Program-made: the position numbers and the translations under genes
Origin: Planctomycetota bacterium
GTDB lineage: Bacteria; Planctomycetota; SZUA-567; H5-PLA8
Length of the DNA stretch: 64,000 bases
Direction of reading: 5' to 3'
NCBI GenBank assembly: GCA_027493525.1
Contig: JAOSKN010000001.1
Span: 2,480,001-2,544,000, forward strand
In this document: in pieces, positions 1 to 8,255 of the stretch
Layout: every line of letters begins with the position of its first letter
Position numbering within the stretch: position 1 is the stretch's first letter
The notes under the pieces: generated by a model
Databases searched by the model: none
Seen by the model: only the letters and a program-made list of their open reading frames with translations
What the model was told of the DNA's origin: nothing

Positions 1-2533
1 GCAGGTCCCGGTGCCGCTCCGTGGTCAGGTCCAACGTGGCGTCCAGGAGCGGATGGCCCGGACAGACGAAGGCGGCCAGGGGCTGGCCCTGGGGTGCAAT
101 CAAATCCTTCTCGAAGGCGACACGTTCATATCTTGGCAGGACCGCTGCGCCGCGGCCGATCAGGCGGTCCCGATTGCGGACCGGCGCGGGCACGTGGGTG
201 ATCTCAAAGCGCCGCGCCTCGCGCTGTTTGACCGTGCCGCCCAGGCGCTGAAACGCTTCCAGGAAGAAGGACTCGATGTAATGGGGTTGCAGGCGCCGGG
301 CCTCGGCACGATCCATATCCTCGCGGACGCGCTGTACCCGGCTGGCGTCCATCGCATCGGTGGCGAGCGCGCGTTCTTCCAACAGATCCTGAATCTGGTT
401 GCGGTCAAAGGCCCCGCTGATGACCTGGTTCAGCCTGGCCCGGACCTCCGGCTTTTCACCGTATCGCACCGCCTCGATCAGCAGTTCGCGCAGTGGCTTA
501 CCCTGAAACTGAAGTTTGCCCAGCACGTCGAAGACCTGCCCACCCAGCGCCCGGCGGGCCTCCTCCAGCTTCTCAAGCAGGGTCCGGTACACGTCGCCTT
601 CGCGAGTCTCGTCGGCGATCAGGTTCCACAAGTGACAGACTTCGGTCTGGCCGATGCGGTGGATACGGCCGAAACGCTGCTCCAACCGGTTCGGGTTCCA
701 TGGCAGGTCGTAGTTGACCATCAGATGGGCGCGCTGGAGGTTGATGCCTTCGCCGGCAGCGTCGGTGGCGAGCAGCACCTTGACCTCAGGATCGTGCCGG
801 AAGGCTTCCTGCGCCTTTCGGCGGTCCTCGCGCCCCATCCCACCGTGGATCGTGACAACCGCGTCGGGTTTGCCCAGGAGCGTGGAGATCTTGTCCTTCA
901 GGTAGTTCATCGTATCGCGGTGTTCGGTGAAGAGTACCAGCTTCTGTCCGGGCGAGGGTTTCGGCTTGGGCGTCGCGTTCTTGCCGTAAGCGGGCGCATC
1001 TTCCGCGGCCCGGTTGGCGATGGCTGCCGGTGTGAAGATCTCCGTCAGGAGCGTGGTCAGCTCGGCCCACTTCTTGTCCTCGCCGCTGTTGCGGACCTGG
1101 TTGGCCAGGCTCTCCAGCTTTTTGAGCGTCTTGATCTCGGCCTTCAACTCATCGATGGTCCGCGCGGCCGTGGCCTGGTCGAGGATTTGCTCCTCGGCCT
1201 GCTCCTGCTCCTCACCAGGCGCGTCCTCAAAATCTTCCAGGTCTTCGGCATCCATGGCCGGCACGTCGGCGACAATGGCGGCAGCAACGGCACCGCGCTG
1301 CAGAAGTTGCATCTCGCGCATGCGGCTTTCGAGCCGTTCTTTGCGGCGGACCAGAGACTTGTAGATGGCTTCCGGCGATGACGCCAGCCGGCGCTGCAGA
1401 ATGGTCAGGGCAAAGCCTACCGTACCGGCGCGCTTGTCGTTCTGGAGTGCTTCTGCGCGGTTGAATTCTTCCCGAACGTATTCGGTCACGTCCTTGTACA
1501 GGCGCGCTTCGGCCTCGGTGAGCTTGTAGGGGACCGTCTTGGCGATGCGCTCCGGGAAGAGCGGCCGGCCGTCGAACTTGAGCAGCTTCTCCTTGACCAT
1601 GCGGCGCATCAGGTCCGATACGTCTGCGGCGTGCACGCCGTCGCGAAATTTGCCCTCGAAGCGGTCGCCGTCCAACAGCGCCATGAAGAGCTGGAAGTCT
1701 TCTTCCTTCCCGTTATGCGGCGTGGCAGTCATCAACAAGAAATGGCGCGTGAGGGTGGAAAGAAGCTGCCCGAGCCGGTGGCGCTTGGTGTACTTCACTT
1801 CGCCGCCGAAGAACGTGGCGCTGAGCTTGTGGGCTTCGTCGCAGACCACCAGGTCCCAGCGGCAGTCTGGGGCCTTGAGCTTCGCCTGTACGTCTTCGTT
1901 GCGGGATAGCTTGTCGAGACGCGCAATGCTCAGGTCGTTTTCAAGGAACCAGTTGCCTGACCCTGCCGCTTCCAGTTTGTCGTTGGTCAAGATATCGAAA
2001 TTCAGGTGGAAGCGGCTGCGCAGTTCATCCTGCCACTGTTCGGCCAAACTGCCGGGACAGACGATTAGGCACCGCTTCAGGTCACCGCGGGCGATGAGTT
2101 CCTTGATGAGGAGGCCGGCCATGATCGTCTTGCCCGCGCCGGGATCGTCGGCAAGCAGGAAGCGCAGCGGCTGGCGGGGCAACATAGCCTCGTAGACAGC
2201 CGTGATCTGGTGCGGCAGCGGCTCGACCAGCGAGGTGTGGACGGCCAGGACGGGATCGAAAAGATGCGCAAGCCGGATGCGGTGTGCTTCAGAAACCAAG
2301 CGGAAGAGCGCACCGTCGCCATCGAAGCTCCACGGGCGGCCAATTTCGACGATCTGAAGCTCGGGCTCGTCGTGGCGGTAAAGCAGGCGCTGGTCCACCT
2401 TACCGTTCGGATCTTTGTAGGTCAGCTCGACGGCCTCAGACCCATGCCACTGGACGCTTACCACGGCGACCTGGCAGTTCGGCAGGATACCTTTTACGGC
2501 GGCGTTGGGGGTGAGGTCTTCGAGCTTAGCCAT
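1..2533 (-). CDS. SNF2-family helicase, C-terminus beyond left edge
   Basis: About 844 residues are visible and the frame is still open at the edge. An N-terminal region of about 110 residues is followed by Walker A (DDPGAGKT, about residue 134), DEAH (about 231), TATPHNGKEEDF (about 273) and the SNF2 motif HRIGQ (about 626). These are the hallmarks of a superfamily 2 dsDNA translocase of the large helicase family that includes DrmD-type proteins of DISARM-like and other methyltransferase-linked defence loci. The start at 2533 is preceded by GGGGTGGAC. Helicase identity is seen in the sequence; the defence role is inference, because any partner genes would lie to the left. It points away from the replication genes and may be a separate cargo gene. 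Confidence 0.9.
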   Translation of the reverse strand, partial: MAKLEDLTPNAAVKGILPNCQVAVVSVQWHGSEAVELTYKDPNGKVDQRLLYRHDEPELQIVEIGRPWSFDGDGALFRLVSEAHRIRLAHLFDPVLAVHTSLVEPLPHQITAVYEAMLPRQPLRFLLADDPGAGKTIMAGLLIKELIARGDLKRCLIVCPGSLAEQWQDELRSRFHLNFDILTNDKLEAAGSGNWFLENDLSIARLDKLSRNEDVQAKLKAPDCRWDLVVCDEAHKLSATFFGGEVKYTKRHRLGQLLSTLTRHFLLMTATPHNGKEEDFQLFMALLDGDRFEGKFRDGVHAADVSDLMRRMVKEKLLKFDGRPLFPERIAKTVPYKLTEAEARLYKDVTEYVREEFNRAEALQNDKRAGTVGFALTILQRRLASSPEAIYKSLVRRKERLESRMREMQLLQRGAVAAAIVADVPAMDAEDLEDFEDAPGEEQEQAEEQILDQATAARTIDELKAEIKTLKKLESLANQVRNSGEDKKWAELTTLLTEIFTPAAIANRAAEDAPAYGKNATPKPKPSPGQKLVLFTEHRDTMNYLKDKISTLLGKPDAVVTIHGGMGREDRRKAQEAFRHDPEVKVLLATDAAGEGINLQRAHLMVNYDLPWNPNRLEQRFGRIHRIGQTEVCHLWNLIADETREGDVYRTLLEKLEEARRALGGQVFDVLGKLQFQGKPLRELLIEAVRYGEKPEVRARLNQVISGAFDRNQIQDLLEERALATDAMDASRVQRVREDMDRAEARRLQPHYIESFFLEAFQRLGGTVKQREARRFEITHVPAPVRNRDRLIGRGAAVLPRYERVAFEKDLIAPQGQPLAAFVCPGHPLLDATLDLTTERHRDL

Positions 2534-2843
2534 GTCCACCCCAAGAGTTCAATAGATGCCGGCCGAGGCCCTGGGCGGGGTGATCTCGGCCGGCTTGGGC
2601 GGCGAAACTGCAGCCGCCCGACTCAAAATTCGCTATGTGTATCCCGCCCAGGGATGGAACCGTTATAAAGGGGTGGACACAAGGTGCAAGTGGCCGGGCA
2701 CGGTGTTTCATGGGCGTAGCCCAAATGGACTAGTCGGGGGCGGTGTTTCGCGGGCCAGTCCGATAAGCTGGATTATGCCGCGTGCCCTTGCACCTCGATC
2801 AGTCCCGGCATTTTCTCCCTTCAGAATGCCGTGAGCACCCGGC
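2534..2843. other. Intergenic, no feature recognised
   Basis: About 310 bases between the helicase start and the next minus-strand stop codon. No convincing open frame with a ribosome binding site, no tRNA and no strong terminator hairpin were seen. It probably holds the helicase promoter, but no clear -35/-10 pair stands out. Confidence 0.4.
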
Positions 2844-3290
2844 TCAGGGCGCCCGTGTTTGATCCTCGTCATAGTGCCGCAACGCCCTCAAGAGCGCGCA
2901 GGCTTGGGCAAGCTGGTGCCTTTCTGCTGGCGACTTTTTCGGGTGCTCCCGTTCGACATCCAGGAAGTCTTGGTCATCGGGAATGACCTTTCCATCGGGC
3001 GCGCGTCGAACCCGGAGCTTACCGGCTTCCAGCAGTTTGGCCATTCGGGCCGATTCGGCCTCGGTGATTTCGCCCACCTGTCGGCCCACGTGGCGACGGG
3101 ACTGCTTGGCCGTCTTCTCCGCTACTCGCACAACGGCAACCGGCTGCTGACCGACTTGCTTTGGTGAATTCGCGATTGCGATGCGAACGATTTCCGAATC
3201 CTCAGCGTTCAGCGTTGAGGCCTTCCGTTTCGCCTTACCGCGAACATTTTTGTGGACCTCGTTCGGTTTTACACGCTTGGCATTCTTCAT
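2844..3290 (-). CDS. Small basic hypothetical protein
   Basis: Encodes 148 residues, rich in Lys and Arg in the first 35 (several KAKR/KRK clusters) and Glu/Asp-rich in the second half. I recognise no family. An upstream in-frame ATG exists, but the ATG at 3290 has GGAGG six bases before it and is preferred. It is among the last genes of the minus-strand replication block, downstream of the AAA-type ATPase gene. The basic N-terminus suggests nucleic-acid binding, which is inference only. Confidence 0.6.
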   Translation of the reverse strand: MKNAKRVKPNEVHKNVRGKAKRKASTLNAEDSEIVRIAIANSPKQVGQQPVAVVRVAEKTAKQSRRHVGRQVGEITEAESARMAKLLEAGKLRVRRAPDGKVIPDDQDFLDVEREHPKKSPAERHQLAQACALLRALRHYDEDQTRAP

Positions 3291-3403
3291 GTCTCGCCTC
3301 CGTGCTTTAAGATTCCCTACGCAATTCATGCCCGTTACTCGAAGGGGGAGCAGGAGTTACACTCCTGCTCCCCTGTAAAGATTTCGCTTTTCCGCGATTT
3401 CCG

Positions 3404-4291
3404 CTACCGCCCCAAATATTTGTAGAAGGCGGTGCCACCCAACTTGGTTTGCTCCTTCCAGGCCGCCTTTCGGGCTTCGGTGCCTGTTATCGTGCGGTGA
3501 ATCTTCTTGGCGATCTCGCGCAGTTGCGCCTTTGATGGCCTGCCGCCCGTATCCAACTTGCGTCTGACCATGGAACTGACGGCCTCGCGCCAGTCCACAT
3601 TTGGCTCCCAGTTTTTGAGGTAAAGCGCCTTGTTGTAGCTCTTTTCCATCATACGCATATCGAGCGGCTGGCTCACGGCATCGTAGGTCTCGATCAGAAC
3701 ATCCACCACCTCCCTGCACTCCTCGGGCGAAAGGTGGAAAGATGCCTCCACGTCGTACCGCGCGTGTCCGTTTGCCGCCGCTCGGTACATCAGGTGCGAA
3801 ACCTCCTCATTGGTCGGGTTGAACTCGAACACCTGAAGCCGCGAAAGCAGCGCGTCGCAGCGCGGCTTGAACCGCGCCGGAATTTCATTCGAAACAAGGA
3901 TCAGGCCTCCCGTGAACCTGACGGTCTCGGTCCCCTTGGCCGTCTTCCACGTCACCACGCGGTCCGGGAACAGTGTGCGATCCTCGGGTTCCACGTTCAG
4001 CGCGTGACGAAGCAAGCTCATGGCCTGCGCATCTTCGAATAGCTGTTCACAGTCTTCGATCAGGTGAACGCTGTTTGGTCCGTCTTGAATCAGCTCGAAC
4101 AACCCACGCGCCGTCAATCGCGTGATGTTGGCCGGCTTGAACTTAGGCACGAGCTTCTCGAGTTCTTGCTTTACGGTGAAGGATTTCCCGGTGCCGCCAC
4201 GTCCGTGTAGCCAGAACCCAACCAGGAGACCCAGAACAACCTCACGAACTGCCCTGCGAATCGCATCGAACTGTCCCTCGAGCGAATCCAT
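3404..4291 (-). CDS. AAA-type P-loop ATPase, phage/plasmid type
   Basis: Encodes 295 residues. Walker A GRGGTGKS is at residues 30-37 and a Walker B-like strand VHLIEDCE at 75-82; a later hydrophobic strand ends in SNE (LILVSNE), like a sensor-1 Asn. The fold looks like the helicase/ATPase core of small replication or packaging proteins (superfamily 3 or AAA+). The C-terminus is basic. The start at 4291 has GGGGG seven bases upstream, better than the upstream ATG at 4351. It follows the Spo11-like gene on the same strand, about 470 bases downstream. ATPase activity follows from the motifs; a role in replication of the element is inferred from neighbours. Confidence 0.7.
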   Translation of the reverse strand: MDSLEGQFDAIRRAVREVVLGLLVGFWLHGRGGTGKSFTVKQELEKLVPKFKPANITRLTARGLFELIQDGPNSVHLIEDCEQLFEDAQAMSLLRHALNVEPEDRTLFPDRVVTWKTAKGTETVRFTGGLILVSNEIPARFKPRCDALLSRLQVFEFNPTNEEVSHLMYRAAANGHARYDVEASFHLSPEECREVVDVLIETYDAVSQPLDMRMMEKSYNKALYLKNWEPNVDWREAVSSMVRRKLDTGGRPSKAQLREIAKKIHRTITGTEARKAAWKEQTKLGGTAFYKYLGR

Positions 4292-4351
4292 AATCGACCC
4301 CCTGCGTAAAACGCGAAAAAGCGTAATGCTCTGCATTGCGGAACATGACAC

Positions 4352-4757
4352 TACCTGGCCCGCAATGGGCTTAGGCCGTAATCATTAAAGGTAGACATCA
4401 CCAGGGGTTAGCCTGGTTGGGGGCATATCGGAGGTAGGCTCGCTCGTCCGCTTCCCTGCGCCCAGCCCCAAACACTCAGGGGCGCGGGAGACTCTGCGTC
4501 GTGCGTAGGCGCGATGCGCCTGTACTGCGCGGTGACCGCCCATGTATTGAGCGGGGTGGGAACAACGGAGGTAATTCGTATGGGCTATAGATGCCCTCCA
4601 GGCCGCCGACTGGAAAGCTAAGGATAAGACCACAACGCAATAAGTCAAGTCGGCGGCTAACGGGGCGATTAAGTGCTTTTAGATCTTTATGTTATGGACG
4701 AAGAAAATCTCCGAGTCATATCATCGGAGAGTATTTCAAAGCTGAAGCCGCCTGTTC
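4352..4757. other. Intergenic region with inverted repeats
   Basis: About 400 bases without a convincing gene. It contains a perfect 10-bp inverted repeat (GCCGCCGACT at 4603-4612, complement at 4648-4657) with a 35-base loop, and a small hairpin near the Spo11-like gene's stop codon (listed separately). Short open frames here lack good ribosome binding sites. The larger repeat could be an operator or an RNA structure; nothing decides between these. Confidence 0.4.
4701..4729 (-). terminator. Possible rho-independent terminator
   Basis: On the minus strand, CTCCGA (4724-4729) pairs with TCGGAG (4709-4714) across a 9-base loop and is followed by ATTTTCTT. It lies about 30 bases after the stop codon of the Spo11-like gene. 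The stem is only six pairs, so termination may be partial. Confidence 0.45.
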
Positions 4758-5690
4758 TCAAAACTCAATCCCAATGCCTTCAAGCGCATCGTTTACGGCT
4801 TCAGCGAACACAAACGGATCACTGCCGTTGGGTAGCCCGATAAGAGCGGAGGCGACGCTATCGCGCTCTTTCTTCTCGATCATCTTCAAGCGCTCCCATT
4901 CCGCCTTATTCAAGTGGCGCACGATGCAGTCCTCGACCATCTGCTTCAGTACGGACGGCGCCAGCGTGTCGATCTCAACGGAGTTGCCGCGGAAGCCGGC
5001 GGCCCGGCTATCGGTCTTCTTGGTCGGTCGCGTTGGCAGCTTAAATTTCTTGATGTGGCTGTGCAGCACAGCTACACGTTCAAATTCGACATCGACGCCG
5101 AACTCTTCAAACAACGTATTCTCGGCGCTGCGGTCGATGTGAACGCCGGATGGATCGTGGTCGCCGAAGAAATAAATTTTGACGGTTTTGCCAGCCCTAA
5201 TTTGTGTTTCGAATGTTTGCGCCGCGCTGTAGAGGCTGCTGAGGCTTGCAAAGCCCTTGCACGGGAACACGGGTACACCGTAGGTGCGAGCAACCTCGAC
5301 CAGAATTCCCGCGATTGCGTCCTTCTCGCACCAGATTTCGATGTAGTGGTCGCTCTGCGCCCACATGTTGCGGCGGTACGTGGCGACCGTGTTGAGCAGC
5401 GCCTCGTGAATGGAATCGTGACTCGGCGACGCGATGTGCCAGCGCGTGTTGTCCACGAATGCCTCCCAGGGCACTCGACCCTTCCGGCGCCAGCGAGCTA
5501 ACTGGCTACAAAGCAGTTTGTAGGCGCACTCTGTCTTGTTGACCAACCTTAGCCCTGTCATTCGGTAGAACGCATGTCGGATCGTCAGCTGCCCCTCCTC
5601 CGCGATTACGGCCAGCACGGCTTGGAGGAGTGCGTCGAGTTCGTTGTTAGTACGGCGGCGGCGTTTTATACGACTAGTCTGCTTGGACAT
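4758..5690 (-). CDS. Stand-alone Spo11/Topo VI-A-like TOPRIM protein
   Basis: Encodes 310 residues. After a basic N-terminus comes a winged-helix-like segment with LTIRHAFYRM (Tyr42), which lines up with the catalytic Tyr region of Topo VI subunit A and Spo11. A TOPRIM fold follows with Glu122 in WCEKD and the DxD pair Asp177/Asp179 in FGDHDPSG. No GHKL ATPase (B subunit) gene is nearby, so it resembles the Mini-A proteins described from mobile elements. The start at 5690 has GGAGG seven bases upstream. The gene lies 84 bases after the polymerase gene in the same direction. Family assignment rests on motifs; its function in such elements is unknown. Confidence 0.75.
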   Translation of the reverse strand: MSKQTSRIKRRRRTNNELDALLQAVLAVIAEEGQLTIRHAFYRMTGLRLVNKTECAYKLLCSQLARWRRKGRVPWEAFVDNTRWHIASPSHDSIHEALLNTVATYRRNMWAQSDHYIEIWCEKDAIAGILVEVARTYGVPVFPCKGFASLSSLYSAAQTFETQIRAGKTVKIYFFGDHDPSGVHIDRSAENTLFEEFGVDVEFERVAVLHSHIKKFKLPTRPTKKTDSRAAGFRGNSVEIDTLAPSVLKQMVEDCIVRHLNKAEWERLKMIEKKERDSVASALIGLPNGSDPFVFAEAVNDALEGIGIEF

Positions 5691-5774
5691 CCATTCGCCT
5701 CCTCGTCTCGGGTCAGTGGATGGATCCTTCCTCACGCAGGTGCATTTATTTACCGGCTACTGGATCCTTCTTGC

Positions 5775-8255
5775 CTACGTCGGGGGCGACCAGGGCAGCA
5801 ATCGCCCATCTTTGTCGTGTTTCGCCTTCGCCCCCTTGCTCCAGCACGTGCTGAGCGCAAACTCAACACTGACCGGCACCATGCCGTTGACGGCCTGCGC
5901 CATCGCGTCGCAGACAATGCCTTCAATGCGCTTCGCTTCCTGCGCATGGTCGAGATCCTTGGGAAGTTCGAGGATGAACTCATCGTGGACGAAGCCCACA
6001 AGGTGATAGCCGGCATTTACCAACGCAAAGGCCGCGAGCTTGGCCCCGTCGCTGGCAAGGCCCTGGAAGGGCGTGTTGCGTGCCTCGGTGTAAGTGGCGC
6101 CGGCGCGCAGGCGCCCGGTGGGGGTCACGGCAACCTCATAAGAGAGCGCGGCGAGGTTGCCCCCAGCACGCCGGGTTATGAGGGCCGTGTGCAGCTCTGG
6201 GCGACGGCAGGCGCGTACCAAACCCGCCCAAATGGAATCTACGAACGAAGTATCGTACGGTTCGCCATTGGCCTTCGTCTCATTGCCGGAGAGAACTTTG
6301 CACACACATCGACTAAGCCAAATTGGTCGAGAAATGCCGTGGCCCAGCGAGTTCCAAAGCTCGGCTTCGGTGGTTCCAAGATTCCAAGCAAGGGCAGCCA
6401 TGGTCCGGTCGGCGAGGTATTGCGCGATTTCGGGGTAAACTTCGCAAACCAGCCTTTCGCGCCAATCGGTAGCCTCCTCTTGGGTCAACGACACGCCGAA
6501 ATTATCATGGGCATACTCCATCAACCTCTTGGCACCTAGGCCACCAGGTATGCCGAAGTTCAATGCCTTCGCTTTTTGGCGCAGTTCCTTGAACCGCGCA
6601 GGCTCAGCCTTCTCCAACGCCATGAATTCATCGAGCGTGGTGTCGGTGATCAACGCGGCTGTAAAACAGTGCGGGTCGATGCCGTTCCGGATGACCTCTG
6701 CGAGCTTGGAACGACCAAAACGCATCTCGAATATGGCGGCCATCGTGACCAGTTCGATGAAGCGGTAGTCGATGGTGAAGAGGTAACAGCCCTCCGAAGG
6801 TATGAAATATTCCCGAAAACCACCTTTGCACGGCATCTGTTGAAGGTTTGGCTTCGCGGCGCTAGTGCGGCCCGTGCGCTTCAAGATGCTGTATTGAGGA
6901 TGTATGCGCTCGCCCTCAGGCAGTATGGCGTAGGCCATCAACTTTCCGCACCGCCTCAGTTCCAGCCAGGCGGCGACAAAGGAGTGGTGCGGAGCGTAGG
7001 GCATCCAATCAGCTTCCACCTCGCTTAAGTCACCTCCGGCGTCACGCGGAACCGGAGCGAGTCCGGCGATCCTGGTGTCCTTCAGAATCCTTTCGAGCAC
7101 ACGATGTAGCGCCTTTTTATTAAAGGAAGGCAAGCCGGATTTGGTGCGCACGATTTCTCCCACCTTCGTTCGTTTCACCAGATCAGGGCTGGCTGCAAAT
7201 TCAAAGAGGACCTTCTCTTGACCACGCTGCGTTTCGGCAAGGCTGGCTCTCAACTTGCTGATTGAGGCCCGGTCGACGCGCAGCCCGCGCCGACCCACGG
7301 CGGCGAGTGCGATGGCACCCTTCACCTGGACGGTCTCGCTCAATGGCCCGAATCGCTTCATCGCCTCGGGCCACAGCCAAGCCTGCCATGTCTGTGAAAT
7401 CTGGTTGGCCGATGCCCTCATTGCTTGATCGGCCCGGAAAGTCGCGATGGCATCCTTGATGGCGTACGCGAAAAACCCACCTTCTATCTCATGCCAATCC
7501 TTCCCAATAATCTCGCCGTACCGGAGCCGGTAGGGATCCGCTTTGTCCAAGTCCTTGATGTCGGACCAATCCGCAGCGACCTTCGCGAGGTCACGGGGAA
7601 CAGCAAGGCCCGTGCGCGCGAGGCCAACCAGCATGTCCAACAACATGGCGTCGTGCATCTCGCCACGCGCGGCCTTCTCCCACAACAACGCTGCTGTGTT
7701 TTCGCTTCCGGTGCGCATGAGGTGCTGATGCAGGGCCCAGAAATCGAAGGCAACGTTGAAGAAGATCCAGTGCAACGTCCGGTGCTTGTCGAGGAAGGCA
7801 GGCACGTCATAGGGATGTACGATGTAGTGCTCTGTGCCCGCGCTTACCGTCACCAGGGCAAGGCGCGGGACCTCGTGGTCGGCCATGACTTCGGTTTCGG
7901 TGTCGATGGCGACTTCTGAGGCCGTCAGAACTTCACCAGCCCAGAAACGCACCTGGTAAGCACTTCCAGCCAGCGCCAGGACGAACGGGGCGGGGTAAGT
8001 GATGTTCACCGCCGGAGGGACCGGATCTGGAAAAGCCGGCACCGGCGGGTTGGATGGATGGGACGGGTTCCTACTCGGCTTCTCCTGGACCTCGACGCCC
8101 GAAACGCCCTTTACGCCTTTCCCCTCCCCATCCCAAGACCCTCTCTTGGGCGTTTGGGGCGTTTCCTCCTTATTAGCGCGAGGGGTTGATCCGTCCCATC
8201 CATCCCGCACCATGTTCCCAGTGGTCCCGAAGCGCTCAGCGAGTTTGCGGTTCAT
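5775..8255 (-). CDS. Family A DNA polymerase with 3'-5' exonuclease domain
   Basis: Encodes 826 residues. The first 85 or so are low-complexity and Pro-rich. A DnaQ/RNase D-type exonuclease domain follows with the ExoI motif DTE (Asp118, Glu120). The polymerase domain shows motif A (IDYRFIEL), an O-helix motif (KAKALNFGIPGGLG) and motif C (VHDEFILELP). No 5'-3' exonuclease domain is present, so this is the phage/plasmid form rather than cellular Pol I. The start ATG at 8255 overlaps the stop of the primase-helicase frame (ATGA), which implies translational coupling; GGAG lies eight bases upstream. It is expected to replicate the element. Confidence 0.9.
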   Translation of the reverse strand: MNRKLAERFGTTGNMVRDGWDGSTPRANKEETPQTPKRGSWDGEGKGVKGVSGVEVQEKPSRNPSHPSNPPVPAFPDPVPPAVNITYPAPFVLALAGSAYQVRFWAGEVLTASEVAIDTETEVMADHEVPRLALVTVSAGTEHYIVHPYDVPAFLDKHRTLHWIFFNVAFDFWALHQHLMRTGSENTAALLWEKAARGEMHDAMLLDMLVGLARTGLAVPRDLAKVAADWSDIKDLDKADPYRLRYGEIIGKDWHEIEGGFFAYAIKDAIATFRADQAMRASANQISQTWQAWLWPEAMKRFGPLSETVQVKGAIALAAVGRRGLRVDRASISKLRASLAETQRGQEKVLFEFAASPDLVKRTKVGEIVRTKSGLPSFNKKALHRVLERILKDTRIAGLAPVPRDAGGDLSEVEADWMPYAPHHSFVAAWLELRRCGKLMAYAILPEGERIHPQYSILKRTGRTSAAKPNLQQMPCKGGFREYFIPSEGCYLFTIDYRFIELVTMAAIFEMRFGRSKLAEVIRNGIDPHCFTAALITDTTLDEFMALEKAEPARFKELRQKAKALNFGIPGGLGAKRLMEYAHDNFGVSLTQEEATDWRERLVCEVYPEIAQYLADRTMAALAWNLGTTEAELWNSLGHGISRPIWLSRCVCKVLSGNETKANGEPYDTSFVDSIWAGLVRACRRPELHTALITRRAGGNLAALSYEVAVTPTGRLRAGATYTEARNTPFQGLASDGAKLAAFALVNAGYHLVGFVHDEFILELPKDLDHAQEAKRIEGIVCDAMAQAVNGMVPVSVEFALSTCWSKGAKAKHDKDGRLLPWSPPT

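Noticed and set aside
11..1381. Long plus-strand open frame opposite the SNF2 helicase
   Set aside because: Its translation has no family features, while the minus strand gives a continuous helicase with all motifs. It is a GC-driven antisense frame.
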